A DNA stretch of 26,192 nt from Elysia marginata (taxonomy: Eukaryota; Mollusca; Gastropoda; Plakobranchidae): contig BMAT01006179.1 of NCBI GenBank assembly GCA_019649035.1, positions 355,308 to 381,499 on the forward strand, read 5' to 3'. Of the stretch, positions 1 to 9,037 are shown in pieces (position 1 is the stretch's first letter; each line of letters begins with the position of its first letter). The notes beneath the pieces were generated by a model that was given only the letters and a program-made list of their open reading frames with translations, searched no databases and was not told the origin of the DNA. The position numbers were made by a program, and so were the translations under genes.

Positions 1-1191
1 TTACCAATCCAAGGTCATTTTAGCGCTATGCGGCGATGAACTGATAAATAACCGGCACTTTTGAGGTGTTTTCATACATTTATAGTATCTTACCTCGGAG
101 ATCAATAAGAAATTAAGTGATGGACGGGAATGACGACAATACGAACGTACAAGTTGACAACATTTACATTGACTTTATTAAATAACAAAACACAATTTGA
201 AGAAAAAAATGTTGTGATTTATACAATGAAGACCCTTCAAAAGAAGAGAAACAAATGAAAAGATTTAAATAATTTTTTTTGCATTAATTATTCTTATCAA
301 TAAAAATGGATTGTAAAGTGACCCTATAAGAAAAGAGAGAAAATCTCGTTTTCTTGCCATTAATAGCCCACTACTTTGCTTACATTCCAGTTGTAACCCT
401 CAAACTGCTGCTGCAGCTAAAGCATCCATTTACTAATACTTAGCTCTGCCAAGTTTGGGACCTATATTACGAAAATTTTTTGTTTTACAGCTATTTGTGT
501 GACACATATGCCTAAGTCCCCACGTTTTGGCAATTGCTCCCTTGGCATGTAAGTTTCAAATGTATATAATATTACAACGTCAAAATGAGCATATATATAT
601 ATAGTTGACTGTTGGGGAACTTTTAAAAGTCTGTAAAAAATGTTTGGAAATTCCGCTTGAAACAAATGATTAAAATCACTGCATTAAAAAAAATGGAATA
701 AATATTAATGTAGTGCTTAGAGGTTTGGTCAGTATTATATTTATAACATGAAACGGTGGATTTAGTAATAGATATAACTTAGAAGCAGTAGATGCTCATC
801 TGAAAATAATAAAATGGTCTAGGCAGAGCACATATTTTTTGTTATAAAATACATACTCTTTTAAGCTAGCCTACTCTGTGCAATTATAGACTTGTTTTCC
901 TGGAACATCAAACGACAAAAAAACTTTGAAATTTTTTGTGAAATTTTGTACCTTTTGTTTGACCTTAGATTTAGATTGGAAGCAACTCATTACTTTTGTT
1001 TAGAATTATTACTAAATTTAGCCTCATAATTTCCCTACGCTGTAGGCCTAGTTCTAGAAACTGAACTTTTGCTATAGGCTGTGGATTTTCACAGTGAAGT
1101 AGGGGTCAAGTGCTGAGGACTGAGGTGTCACTCTAGCTAAGCTCAAACATCACCTGTCTTGTGCCAAGTGAAACGAGGTAGATAAATCTAA
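1..1191. other. AT-rich non-coding stretch, nothing recognised
   Basis: No frame in this stretch gives a protein I recognise. The longest open frames are under 70 codons and rich in residues expected from AT-rich random sequence. One TAGGCCTA palindrome lies at 1043-1050 and a short (TA)n run lies near 592-602. It could be intron or intergenic DNA; the sequence alone does not decide. Confidence 0.6.
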
Positions 1192-1464
1192 ATCATTTTG
1201 GAAAGACTTCCATACCGACGCGCCACTTTGAAATTAATTTAAAGCACTAGATAAACTTGTTACCTGCTACAATATGACTAATCCAATGTTAATGGATGAA
1301 TATTCACTGGACATTGGTCTGGTGCGTTGTATTTTTATATAAATGGAATTTTCTTTCACCACTCGGGACAACGCAAGTGTATATGTGTCGCCATTTTGTA
1401 AACAGACTTCCTTCATTTCGTTACTTTTACTGGCGCGTCGGTATGGAAGTCTTTCCATCATTTT
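1192..1464. mobile_element. MITE-like DNA transposon with 26-bp TIRs and 8-bp TSD
   Basis: A non-autonomous terminal-inverted-repeat element. The left end at 1200-1225 begins GGAAAGACTTCCATACCGAC, and the right end at 1431-1456 is its exact reverse complement over all 26 bases. The element is 257 bp (1200-1456). Directly outside both ends is the same octamer, ATCATTTT (1192-1199 and 1457-1464), a perfect target site duplication. The interior has no transposase coding and cannot move without an enzyme supplied elsewhere. An 8-bp duplication is known for hAT, P and Merlin-type transposons (up to 9 for Merlin and Mutator). The ends lack the usual CAG start of many hAT elements, so the superfamily is left open. 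Perfect ends and duplication suggest a fairly recent insertion. Confidence 0.9.
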
Positions 1465-1594
1465 GTAGCCTAAATTAACAAAAATTGAATCAAATATGTT
1501 ACTCACTTTCTAACAAAATGAAGGGTAATACTTAAAAAAAGAGACAGATAGTGGAAGTTTTAACTCTTCTAATATCAACAGCATTACAGCTAAA

Positions 1595-1656
1595 GCTAGA
1601 TCTAGACAGAAGATTTAGATCTAGATTCTAGAATAGATTCTAGATCTAGTTCTAGA
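1595..1656. repeat. TCTAGA/AGATCT palindrome cluster
   Basis: This 62-bp stretch is built almost wholly from overlapping copies of the 6-mers TCTAGA and AGATCT, as in GATTCTAGAATAGATTCTAG. Such words also recur at 1806-1875, near 3521 and at 10595-10604. It looks like a degenerate short tandem or palindromic repeat. No protein or transposon end is attached to it. Confidence 0.7.
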
Positions 1657-1805
1657 GTTTTACAAAACTATCAGCATCAGTTTGCGATGATCAGGACTTC
1701 AAATTTATTTTGAGTTCAGCACCTTAGCAAAATCTGTCAAATCTGATGACAATATTCAATGTTGGAGTACTTCTATACTAAAACAAATTTCGGTTAATTC
1801 GCGAC

Positions 1806-1875
1806 TGATTAGATATCTAATGTAGATCTAGATCTACATCTAGAAATCTAGATCCATCGTCAACAGATCTAGAAT
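1806..1875. repeat. Second AGATCT cluster with 20-bp perfect palindrome
   Basis: The segment holds ATGTAGATCTAGATCTACAT at 1820-1839, which is identical to its own reverse complement. Further TCTAGA/AGATCT words follow to 1873. It is the same sequence style as the cluster 150 bp upstream. It could form a cruciform; there is no evidence of a specific function. Confidence 0.75.
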
Positions 1876-2114
1876 TGATGCATACAGCATAGCCTACCTT
1901 GTTTGGATGCCATTTTTTTGTCTCAATGAAAACGAAAGCGGAAGTAGCCACGGAGCTCTGCTGGCAATGGAGTTTTTATGATCTCACGATTCACCCTCTA
2001 TTTTGTAGTATACAGTACAAAAGCTTTCATTAATTCTAAAGATATTTTCCTCAAGTTGGAACTGAGGCTTGGGTGAGTAAGCTAGTGGACGTTCCCTTTG
2101 TTGACGCCCCAGGA

Positions 2115-2187
2115 GCACAGACTTCCACCCTACTTTAGGGTGGGAGCAGTGGTGCTAACTAAATTATCACTGGGTGGGAGTCTGTGC
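2115..2187. repeat. Imperfect hairpin / inverted repeat
   Basis: GCACAGACTTCCACCC (2115-2130) is the reverse complement of GGGTGGGAGTCTGTGC (2172-2187) with one mismatch. Nested in the left arm is a tight stem, CCACCCTA (2125-2132) with TAGGGTGG (2136-2143) across a 3-nt loop, so the left arm can pair locally or distally. No flanking duplication was found, so a foldback element is possible but unproven. Confidence 0.6.
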
Positions 2188-2453
2188 CGAGGAGTTAAAA
2201 AAGGTATTGGGCATGACTTTCAAAAATACCGTACATGTATAGTTCAACGATTTTCATTATCAGCTACCCCCAAATTAGCAAATGGAGGACGCTGTTTGAC
2301 GCTGATTAACCAAGATAAACTTTTGAAACTCTTTAAATTCTGCCAAATCATCATAGGGCCGTTGCATTGCGCGGGCGCTCGCGAAGAGCAAGCAAACGGT
2401 TCGCCGCGAGCGCTCTCCTCCCTATGCAACGCTATTTTCAGCGAGCGCTTTTT

Positions 2454-2598
2454 AAAATGGCGGCCACTTATTTAAAGATAGCCGCCATCTTTTTTAAATG
2501 GCGGCCACCTATTTAAAGATAGCCGCCATCTTGTTCAAAATGGCGATCACCTATTTAAAGATAGCCGCCATCTTTTTTAAAAATGGCGACCACCCCTT
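2454..2598. repeat. Tandem 41-43 bp repeat of YY1-like hairpins
   Basis: Three and a half units with ATGG anchors at 2457, 2498, 2540 and 2583, spaced 41, 42 and 43 bp. Each full unit is itself an inverted pair. A plus-strand AAATGGCG word is followed about 25 bp later by GCCGCCATCTT, the reverse complement of AAGATGGCGGC, at 2481-2491, 2522-2532 and 2564-2574. AAGATGGCGGC is the consensus site of the zinc-finger factor YY1. What is seen is the repeat and the exact word; binding is inferred. It lies inside the 2355-2947 element. Confidence 0.85.
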
Positions 2599-2797
2599 TT
2601 AAAATGGAACCAAGTAACATTCCTAACAAAATAATTAGGCCCAATCAATAAAAGACTGCTTATTTTTGAAAACTTGTTCATTAAGCTGCTTTGGACACAA
2701 AAATTTAATGATAGTAAAAATTGGCGAAATGTCTCCTAAGCCTAGAGGACTACTTTCGATCTTGACATTTCGAAAGGAAGTGGCGCCATGAAAATTC

Positions 2798-2807
2798 AGC
2801 CAATCAG
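2798..2807. promoter_or_regulatory. CCAAT box, NF-Y-like
   Basis: AGCCAATCAG matches the strong NF-Y consensus exactly. It sits inside the 593-bp element, about 220 bp from the YY1-like array and close to a GGCGCCATG word at 2782-2790. A 10-base match in 26 kb could be chance; the position beside other promoter-type words raises its interest. Confidence 0.35.
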
Positions 2808-2947
2808 CGTTGTTTAGTTCGCCGCGCACTACCTCCGAAGGTTGCACGCGAGCGCTCGCGAGCGCTCTCGACGAACGGTGACAAATTTAGCGTTGCATAA
2901 GGCGAACGGAAAACGGTTTGCAAACGTTCGCACTATGCAACGGCCCT

Positions 2948-3134
2948 CTGGGTAGCTTGTTCCATATTTTTTGACGATCGTGAATTAGCTAAGTACAGCT
3001 GATGCACTGATGGTTTGTGGTTCAAAAATAATATTCTGATTGCAAGTGATAAAAAGATGTTAGTCACAATAAATGCAATTTTCATAATGATAAACATTCC
3101 TTTTTAAGGCAATCCTTATTGTAATTAACCGCAT

Positions 3135-3135
<1 letters not shown>
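2948..3135. other. Short AT-rich spacer
   Basis: Sequence between the 593-bp element and the (TAA)n tract. Nothing coding or structured was recognised. GGGTAGCT at 2950-2957 is the complement of AGCTACCC at 2261-2268 on the other side of the element, probably chance. Confidence 0.5.

Positions 3136-3182
<47 letters not shown>
3136..3182. repeat. (TAA)n microsatellite
   Basis: About 15 uninterrupted TAA units. It forms the 3' tail of the minus-strand LINE end described for 3136-3310. Confidence 0.95.
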
Positions 3183-3310
3183 TCTAAATAATTATTTATA
3201 TAGCGCTTTTTACAATAATTTAAAGTCTCAAAGCGCTTGACAAAATAAATACATACATGTCGCATATTTTCATATGTTCTCGGACATAATAGGCCTACAA
3301 TTACACACAA
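3136..3310 (-). mobile_element. 3' end of a CR1/L2-type LINE with (ATT)n tail
   Basis: Read on the minus strand, AAGCGCTTTGAGACTTT is followed by AAAAAGCGCTATATAAATAA and then an (ATT)n run that ends at 3136. A paired GCGCT word, a TATATAAA stretch and an ATT microsatellite is the well-known 3' terminus of CR1/L2-type non-LTR retrotransposons in fish and invertebrates. No coding part remains; only about 175 bp is supported, so this is a severely 5'-truncated copy. The upstream boundary near 3310 is approximate. Confidence 0.65.
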
Positions 3311-4700
3311 AAGCGAACTTGGTGGGAACGTGGACGATAAGCTTAGTTGTTTCCCTTACCATAAAAAACATAATATCTTGATTTTATCCTGATACAGTAG
3401 GATAACTCATTATGGTGTGTGTATATGTGTGTGTGTTTTGTTTTGAAAGAAAAAAGGTCGCTCTAAAATCATCCTAAAGAAGCGTTAGAGATAAAAAAAA
3501 AAAATCGGGGAAAAAGCAGATCTTAGATCTCTATAATTATGTCCCATCGCTATATTTTTTATCAAGAGGTTTACTCTTTTTGAAAATAGGCCTTACTGAT
3601 ATATATTCCACACCCAGACGCACACCTAGATCTTTCAAACAACGGATACATCTTTTCTTCTCTCGGCTTACTGCAAAAACAAAAAGAAATACACAAAGGA
3701 AAAACATATAATTTGTAAGCCAATGTTCCTGTTTGTGTAAAAATATAATCAACCTGAAACTGTTGGATGGTACCGGTCACTTCCGTAATATCAATATTTA
3801 TCCGAAACTCAAGATGCGCCTCTGAAAATACCCGCAGTATTGATTTTCCAGCTCCATACCACTTTATAAAAGTTACTTAAGTAGTCCTACTTATAGGCCT
3901 ACTCGATTTTTTCAGGAGACATAATTTTTTATTTTCAAACTTTCTAAAAAATAATTCATTAATAATGCGAGCATCTTTTGCAAACAATTCCTCTCTGTAT
4001 AACGAAGCAAGCAATATACCATTTACATGCTATGGCAAAAAATCTATCAAACAAAGCAGCCACTTCGCTAAATTTAATAAGCATATTAAACAATCTAACA
4101 ACCAACCAGTCTGCTAACCGATGAATCCAAGAGATCAATGAAAAACATAAACAAAAAATCTGTTCATCAATTGATTATCAGAAATTTATAAAGAGTTAGT
4201 ATATCTGATCTAATTTTCTAATGTATAAAACAAAAAACAAAATATCTTTTTTTAAATTCAGATTTTATCTCGGTCGTCATGTTCATGTTGCTTTATGTTG
4301 AAACGTGAATAAATTGTACAAAATAGACCGAATCTCTTGGCACGAATTTTTTTAATAAACATGAGCCTAGTCTGGTGCACAGTTATGTCATTGTAGCCTA
4401 AAAAACATGATTGTATGTATTTCACCCTGCACTAGTATAATTTATAAAATGAATCGCATTGATAACAAGTATCATGTAACGTAATAAACAGGTTTGAATT
4501 TTTTGGCTCAATCCAACCGTCGATCGAATAAATGAGTTTTTGAAATGCAACGACGTGTAGGCCTTAATTCTTTCATAACCATCAGGCTGGAAACTGATAT
4601 TCCCTTTTGGCAGGAACAACAAACTATCTAACATAACTAAAGACTTCAAAAGTTCCAAAACAAAACAGCCCGGTAAAAATCTAGTAGATCAAAATTTAAT
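3311..4700. other. AT-rich non-coding stretch
   Basis: No recognisable protein in any frame. It contains a short GT-rich run (3415-3438), an A-tract near 3494-3504, an AGATCT pair near 3520-3530 and a TAGGCCTA palindrome at 3894-3901. Nothing else can be supported. Confidence 0.6.
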
Positions 4701-5046
4701 AATTTACAGCAAATACTGAAAGCGCTATACTGGCTGCCGGCGAAATCCCGCAATGATTTTGAAATTGCTTGCCATATTATTTTTAAATGTTTAAACGATC
4801 TATCCCCTGCCTACTTACAAGAACTCTTACAATTATACAAAACCCAAATGGTTTAAAGATCAAATGACTCCATTTTACTAAAAACTTACATTCCATTCTT
4901 GAATTTTGAAATGTTTGTGTTTTCTGTATTAGCTCATAAGGTCTGGAATGTTTTACTAGAAAAAAATCAAGAGAAGAGACACAATTGAATCATTTAAGCG
5001 CAATTTGAAAACTTATTTTTTTAGAGAAATTTTCGTACGGTTTTAG
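4701..5046 (+). pseudogene. C-terminal fragment of LINE reverse transcriptase ORF2
   Basis: Translation from 4701 gives LKALYWLPAKSRNDFEIAC, then FKCLNDLSPAYLQELLQLYK, RSNDSILLKTYIP, FSVLAHKVWN and, after a frame change, TIESFKRNLKTYFFREIF. These match the order and spacing of the conserved C-terminal region of L2/CR1-type LINE proteins (LHWLPV, CLNGLAPAYL, WNSLP, FKRNLKTYLF). There is an in-frame stop after the LQLYK block and a +1 shift near 4980, so it is not functional. The frame closes at 5044-5046. Similarity is seen by eye; subfamily assignment is inferred. Confidence 0.85.
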
Positions 5047-5315
5047 AACAGGCAGTAATTATGATGCATTTCAATGTAACTGTAAGATTTCTAAAGACCA
5101 AGACAATGGCTGTTTTATATGATGTGATGGTTTTACGCATTTGTATTATAAAACGCTCCGTTTTTTTATTTTGTTTATTATTACACGTAACGATGAGTTC
5201 ATTCTACTAGTATAATGCATTTATTAGTACCAAAGAGCACTCTTGCAATGGATTTAAGGCGCTCTAAAAGTAAATTTTTATTTCTATTGTTGTTGTTGTC
5301 GTTGTTGTTATTGTT
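4701..5315 (+). mobile_element. 5'-truncated L2/CR1-like LINE relic with 3' end
   Basis: The coding remnant (4701-5046) is followed by about 240 bp of 3' untranslated sequence. That sequence ends in GGCGCTCTAAAAGTAAATTT and an interrupted (TTG)n tail at 5287-5315. The GCGCT-plus-AAAT-plus-microsatellite terminus is typical of L2/CR1-type non-LTR retrotransposons and resembles the minus-strand end at 3136-3310. Most of the element, including endonuclease and reverse transcriptase core, is absent, as expected for 5' truncation. No clear target duplication was found. Confidence 0.8.
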
Positions 5316-6090
5316 CTTAAATTATGTTATCAATTACATGTCACATTATATTAATGCTTTTAGTGTTTACTTTCATTTTCTTTAAGTCGTTCGAAGCCTT
5401 ATTAAAACCTTGCAGCTCTATCGGACTTTGAACAAATACTCAACAAAAAACAAAGCGAACAATGTTCTAACAAACACCAATTGGAGGTCTGACCCAAGTT
5501 CGCCGTAACAAATTACATGCAACCTTTTAGAGGACGACATCTTCACAGAGTTACCTCCTAAGCAATTAGGACTTTGAAAAAAAAAAACAAATTGGCACTA
5601 ATACGACTCAGTAATGGAGTGGTAATCCCGGAAAGTAACAGTTCCAAGCTCCTAGGTGAGGGATTTGGAAAGTCCTTGACTTAATAAGTTATGTTTTTTT
5701 TTTGTTTTTTTTTTGTATCTTTGGGAGTGAGTGTGAGAATCGTCTAATCAGACAAAAACATGGTTTAAAAAAAGTTATGAAAATGGCTTTTTTGTCTGTC
5801 ATTTTTCTTTTAACGAGTAGGGTCCTACTTCACAGCTGATAACCATATTCATGACAACCCTATAGTTAAAAACATAATACATAGTGCAAATTTATATTTT
5901 GTAATTCGGGAACAGGCTAAATGCCAACTTTATGTTGATATGTAAAATCATTCATCACTTCTGAACCATGCGCCTAATCTGGTGTTTAAATATTAAGAAA
6001 GCAGCTGAACAAATTAAAAAAAATTCTTGTAACATACAGTTTTAAAGCGCCGTAACGAAAAGGGGCTAAATTATGCGCTGCGTTTGAGAG
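5316..6090. other. AT-rich non-coding stretch
   Basis: No coding similarity recognised. Poly(T) runs with one G interruption lie at 5694-5716. The sequence just before the (TAC)n tract (6040-6090) is slightly GC-richer, but I could not tie it to a known element. Confidence 0.6.
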
Positions 6091-6213
<123 letters not shown>

Positions 6214-6479
6214 TCTACGTCGTTTCACTTTCCATGTTGTTTCTTGGAACTATCGGTTCAGCAGGGTGTTAAATATATTACTGATTGTCGGAAGAACAAT
6301 GAAAAGAAAAAATAAAATTTATGTCTTAGATAGTCTAAGTGAGTTTTGATTATAGTAAGATGAAAAACTGAAACAATGTCTAAAATTTGAAAACAGTTTT
6401 TGATACATCAACTAAAATTTAACAGCAACATTGTGGTATGTCAGGTGTACATTATTTCTCTTTCAATAGTGGTAGGAAA

Positions 6480-6560
6480 AAGAGGAAAAAGTAAAAGTAA
6501 GGAGACTTTTATATATAGAGCGCCTAATCCACAGTAGGCTTAGTGAGTCAAGTAGGATAC
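6480..6560 (-). mobile_element. Possible LINE 3' terminus fragment
   Basis: On the minus strand GTGGATTAGGCGCTCTATAT continues into ATAAAAGTC. This resembles the plus-strand end at 5253-5283 (GGATTTAAGGCGCTCTAAAA). It suggests a third copy of the same kind of LINE 3' end, without any coding part or clear microsatellite tail. The similarity is short, so confidence is low. Confidence 0.35.
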
Positions 6561-6910
6561 TGTTACCGCAGTACTAGCCTACCGTCTTCATTGATTAAAA
6601 TTTACTGTACCCGATACTACTCCTTTTTAGATGATTAGGCTCTATTCGGTTCTTAAACAAACAAAATTGTTTTTCAGTTGTTTCATTGCATGAACATACA
6701 GAATACAGAATACAGACGAATTCTTTATTAATCCCACATGGGGAAATTAAAAATGACATCCTCTGTTCAAAAAGAAAAACATATTTATTTAAAAAAGGAA
6801 AGCAAGTAAAGAATCATTGTTTTATATATATATATGCATAGCTAGAAATCTGAGGCATAAGGATATGCATGTACAGTATAAAAATCATACGTAGATAATA
6901 CTTTAGATAA

Positions 6911-6975
6911 GAAAAAAAATGTATACGAAAAAAAATGTACACGAAAAAAAATTTATACGAAAAAAAAATGTATAC
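6911..6975. repeat. Four-unit 16-bp tandem repeat
   Basis: Four consecutive units of GAAAAAAAATGTATAC (6911-6926, 6927-6942, 6943-6958, 6959-6975) with small changes: ATGTACAC in unit 2, ATTTATAC in unit 3, and one extra A in unit 4. It lies within the 3' untranslated region of the 6696-7845 LINE and may be a local expansion after insertion or a family feature. Confidence 0.9.
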
Positions 6976-7179
6976 ATAGGCCACTATTTAAGATTACAGA
7001 TCACATGAGATTAGTTGTATCTAAAATTAATTTACATAAAAACGACTGATAGAAAGTAAAAACAAAAATCTGTTACAAAAATTTTGTTTAACGTGAAACA
7101 TTTAGAAGAAAAAATAAACTTCGTTAAGAGAATACATGTTAAGGGCTTTTTACATATTGCATTGTAATGATTACAGTAC

Positions 7180-7845
7180 TTAGCGTTTTATACTTTTGTT
7201 TACATGCCTGATTGCTCTGGGTATAAAAGAGTCCTTGTACCTGTTTGTTTTTGACTTAGGCGCCCTATACCTTCCACTTCTCTGTATCAGTCTACTGTCA
7301 AATTCGTTCCGTAAAGGGTGTGTGTCGTCTTTCATAATTTGTCTGGCTTGATTTGTTGTGTATTGTATACATAGAGTGTCAAAACTGTAAGAGAATGTGC
7401 GGCTGGTTTGTGTTAAAAGCGCTGGAAAAATCATAGAACATTAATCTGACACTTGACTTAGGTTTTTCTAAATGAGAGTAGATATTGTTTAATACATGAA
7501 GAACTGCATCATCAACAGCTCTTTTACTTCTATATGCGAATTGGAAACGGTCAATGAAAGGGAAAACAAGTGGTTTTAGATGATCCATAACACACCTATC
7601 AAAAACTTTCATCACACATGACGTTAAGGCGATAGGTCGGAGATCATTCATTATTTGCACATTATTCTTTTTAGGGACTGGCACAAAATCTGACGTTTTC
7701 CAAACATTTGGGACCTGACAAGTTGATAATGACATGTTGAATACAATAGTCAAAATTTCATACAGCTGATCAGCACAATACTTCAAAACATCAACACCAA
7801 AAAGAAACACCACTTACCAGGCCCTAGCGCTGACTTCACATTTTT
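7180..7845 (-). pseudogene. Broken CR1-like reverse transcriptase
   Basis: The N-terminal part shows KSALGPG near 7845, a frame change, then VLKYCADQLYEILTIVFNMS, VPNVWKTSDFVPVPKK, NDLRPIALTSCVMKVFDR, RFQFAYRSKRAVDDAVLHVL and MFYDFSSAF. These are the fingers and palm motifs of a LINE reverse transcriptase; the aspartate of FYD is the motif A catalytic residue. At about 7375-7390 the frame stops. The sequence then jumps to a tail in another frame, NQARQIMKDDTHPLRNEF and SGRYRAPKSKTNRYKDSFIP, which resembles the extreme C-terminus of this class. Motif B, the YADD box and the thumb are therefore missing, so it cannot be active. The junction position is inferred from where the similarity breaks. 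Confidence 0.85.
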
Positions 7846-7852
7846 TTTATAT

Positions 7853-8610
7853 TTTGAGAAGAAATGTAAGACTGAAGTATTCTTGATCGATCTGAGAACA
7901 GTCTATGATAAATTCTGGACTCGAGGAATCATCCCTAAGCAAGCTTAATTGATTTCATGGATTGAAATCCAGAAAATCCAATCAGCTACGACAGGTGCAA
8001 GACAGTTTCATAAAGAAAAAGGAGATGAGAAAATCAAAATTGGAAAAATGAAGAATTGAGCTCCACAAAGCTCGGTTATCGCCCCAACTCTCACTGTTTA
8101 ATGTGAACACCAGCAACATGAAACAGAGTCACTACGACTAGGCTACCCGATGAATCGGTACTAACGCAGCAATCCAAAGACTGGATAGAGACTTACAAAG
8201 TGCTTGTGCTCAGCTGAGATATCTCACTAAATTAAACCTTATTTTGACTCAAAGTACGTAGGAATAAACACAACCAATTCAGTGTTATCAACATTTTATC
8301 TTTACAACGTTACTGCTAAGCATCAAAGAAACTGGACATCAAAATTGAAGGAAAATTATTTCCTGCAGTGAATAGAAACCAGAATGTCTTTGAGTCAGGC
8401 TAGACAGACAGCCCACCTTCAAGAATTACATTGAAAGATGCGCCAGTAAAATTTCGACTCGGAACTTTCTTTTCAGGAAATGAACAGGAGCAGGAGCAAC
8501 AGGACCGGCAGACCTTAGTCAACCACACCATCAATTTTAAAATTTCAAAGGCCCCTAAAACGATGCGGAAGTATGAGGTGGAAAACGCTTCGTAATAAAA
8601 ATAAACAATT
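7853..8610 (+). pseudogene. Decayed jockey-like reverse transcriptase
   Basis: Remnant blocks appear in order: TEVFLIDLRTVYDKFW (motif A region, 7871 on), ATTGARQFHKEKG, APQSSVIAPTL (from the usual LPQGSVLAPTLFN, motif B), IQRLDRDLQ, TFYLYNVTA, KKLDIKIEGKLF and DRQPTFKNYIERCASKISTR (8403 on). This order and spacing fit the jockey-like mobile-element polymerases common in molluscs and arthropods. The YADD box is not intact, and there are many stops and at least two frame changes, so it is an old relic. Similarity fades after about 8540; the 8610 end is a guess. It is on the opposite strand to the CR1-like element that ends 8 bp away. Confidence 0.7.
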
Positions 8611-9037
8611 TGAGGCACGAAAGAATCTAGTAATGCAATGTCTCTAACGGAAAAAGTAAAAGACAAAGGGGACATAAAGAAAAGGCAAAAGATACTACAC
8701 ATGTAGTTTCTTGGACAGTACAACGCGTGGTGCTAACCTCCCGACTCTTACACAAAATGAACTATGTTATTTTTGATTATCCAAAGAATGCGCAGACATT
8801 TGAAGGCTGGTTGGTTTGAATCGAAGATTAGGCGAACGATTTGTTTACAAAAGTGTCTATGGAATAAAAGAATGCTTTATGTTATTCCGTCCTCGAAGTC
8901 ACAATAAAGGACTTGATTGAGGTGTTACTTTAGTAGAAGGTCTACTGGATTGTTAAAAAAAATGCTTCCACCGCTCTTCTAGATTTTAAATATTCAGGTA
9001 CAGATAATTATATACTTATGAAAAGGGCGTAATCACT
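8611..9037. other. Non-coding stretch between LINE relics
   Basis: Nothing recognised. It may contain further unrecognisable decay of the preceding jockey-like relic. The minus-strand open frame 8400-8723 is a shadow of that relic. Confidence 0.5.

Larger units (their letters stand above)
2355..2947. mobile_element. 593-bp TIR element with GC-rich ends, non-autonomous
   Basis: Both ends begin AGGGCCGTTGCAT when read inwards (2355-2367, and 2935-2947 on the minus strand). Similarity continues imperfectly for about 60-77 bp. Each end also contains an internal inverted copy of the same word: TATGCAACGCTA on the left at 2423-2434 and TAGCGTTGCATA on the right at 2888-2899. Multiple GAGCGCTC/CGCGAGCG words make both flanks far more GC-rich than the surroundings. 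There is no transposase coding. The interior holds a 41-43 bp tandem array and a CCAAT box, listed separately. No target duplication is visible (CATCAT before, CTGGGT after), so superfamily is undetermined and the insertion is probably old or rearranged. Confidence 0.75.
6696..7845 (-). mobile_element. Internally deleted CR1-like LINE
   Basis: Read on the minus strand, this runs from the beginning of a reverse transcriptase domain near 7845, through a C-terminal tail ending near 7180, to a 3' untranslated region of about 430 bp. It terminates CATGTGGGATTAATAAAGAA (6725-6744) plus a short tail built on ATTCTGT (6696-6716). A GGGGATTAATAAAG-type terminus followed by a short tandem tail is typical of CR1/L2/Rex-like non-LTR elements. 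The 5' end is missing, and the centre of the reverse transcriptase is deleted. No target duplication was identified. Confidence 0.8.

Noticed and set aside
1267-1506. 79-codon minus-strand frame across the small transposon
   Set aside because: It reads through the inverted end and target duplication, so it is not a host or transposase gene.
8400-8723. 107-codon minus-strand open frame
   Set aside because: It overlaps the plus-strand jockey-like relic and shows no family resemblance; it is a shadow frame.
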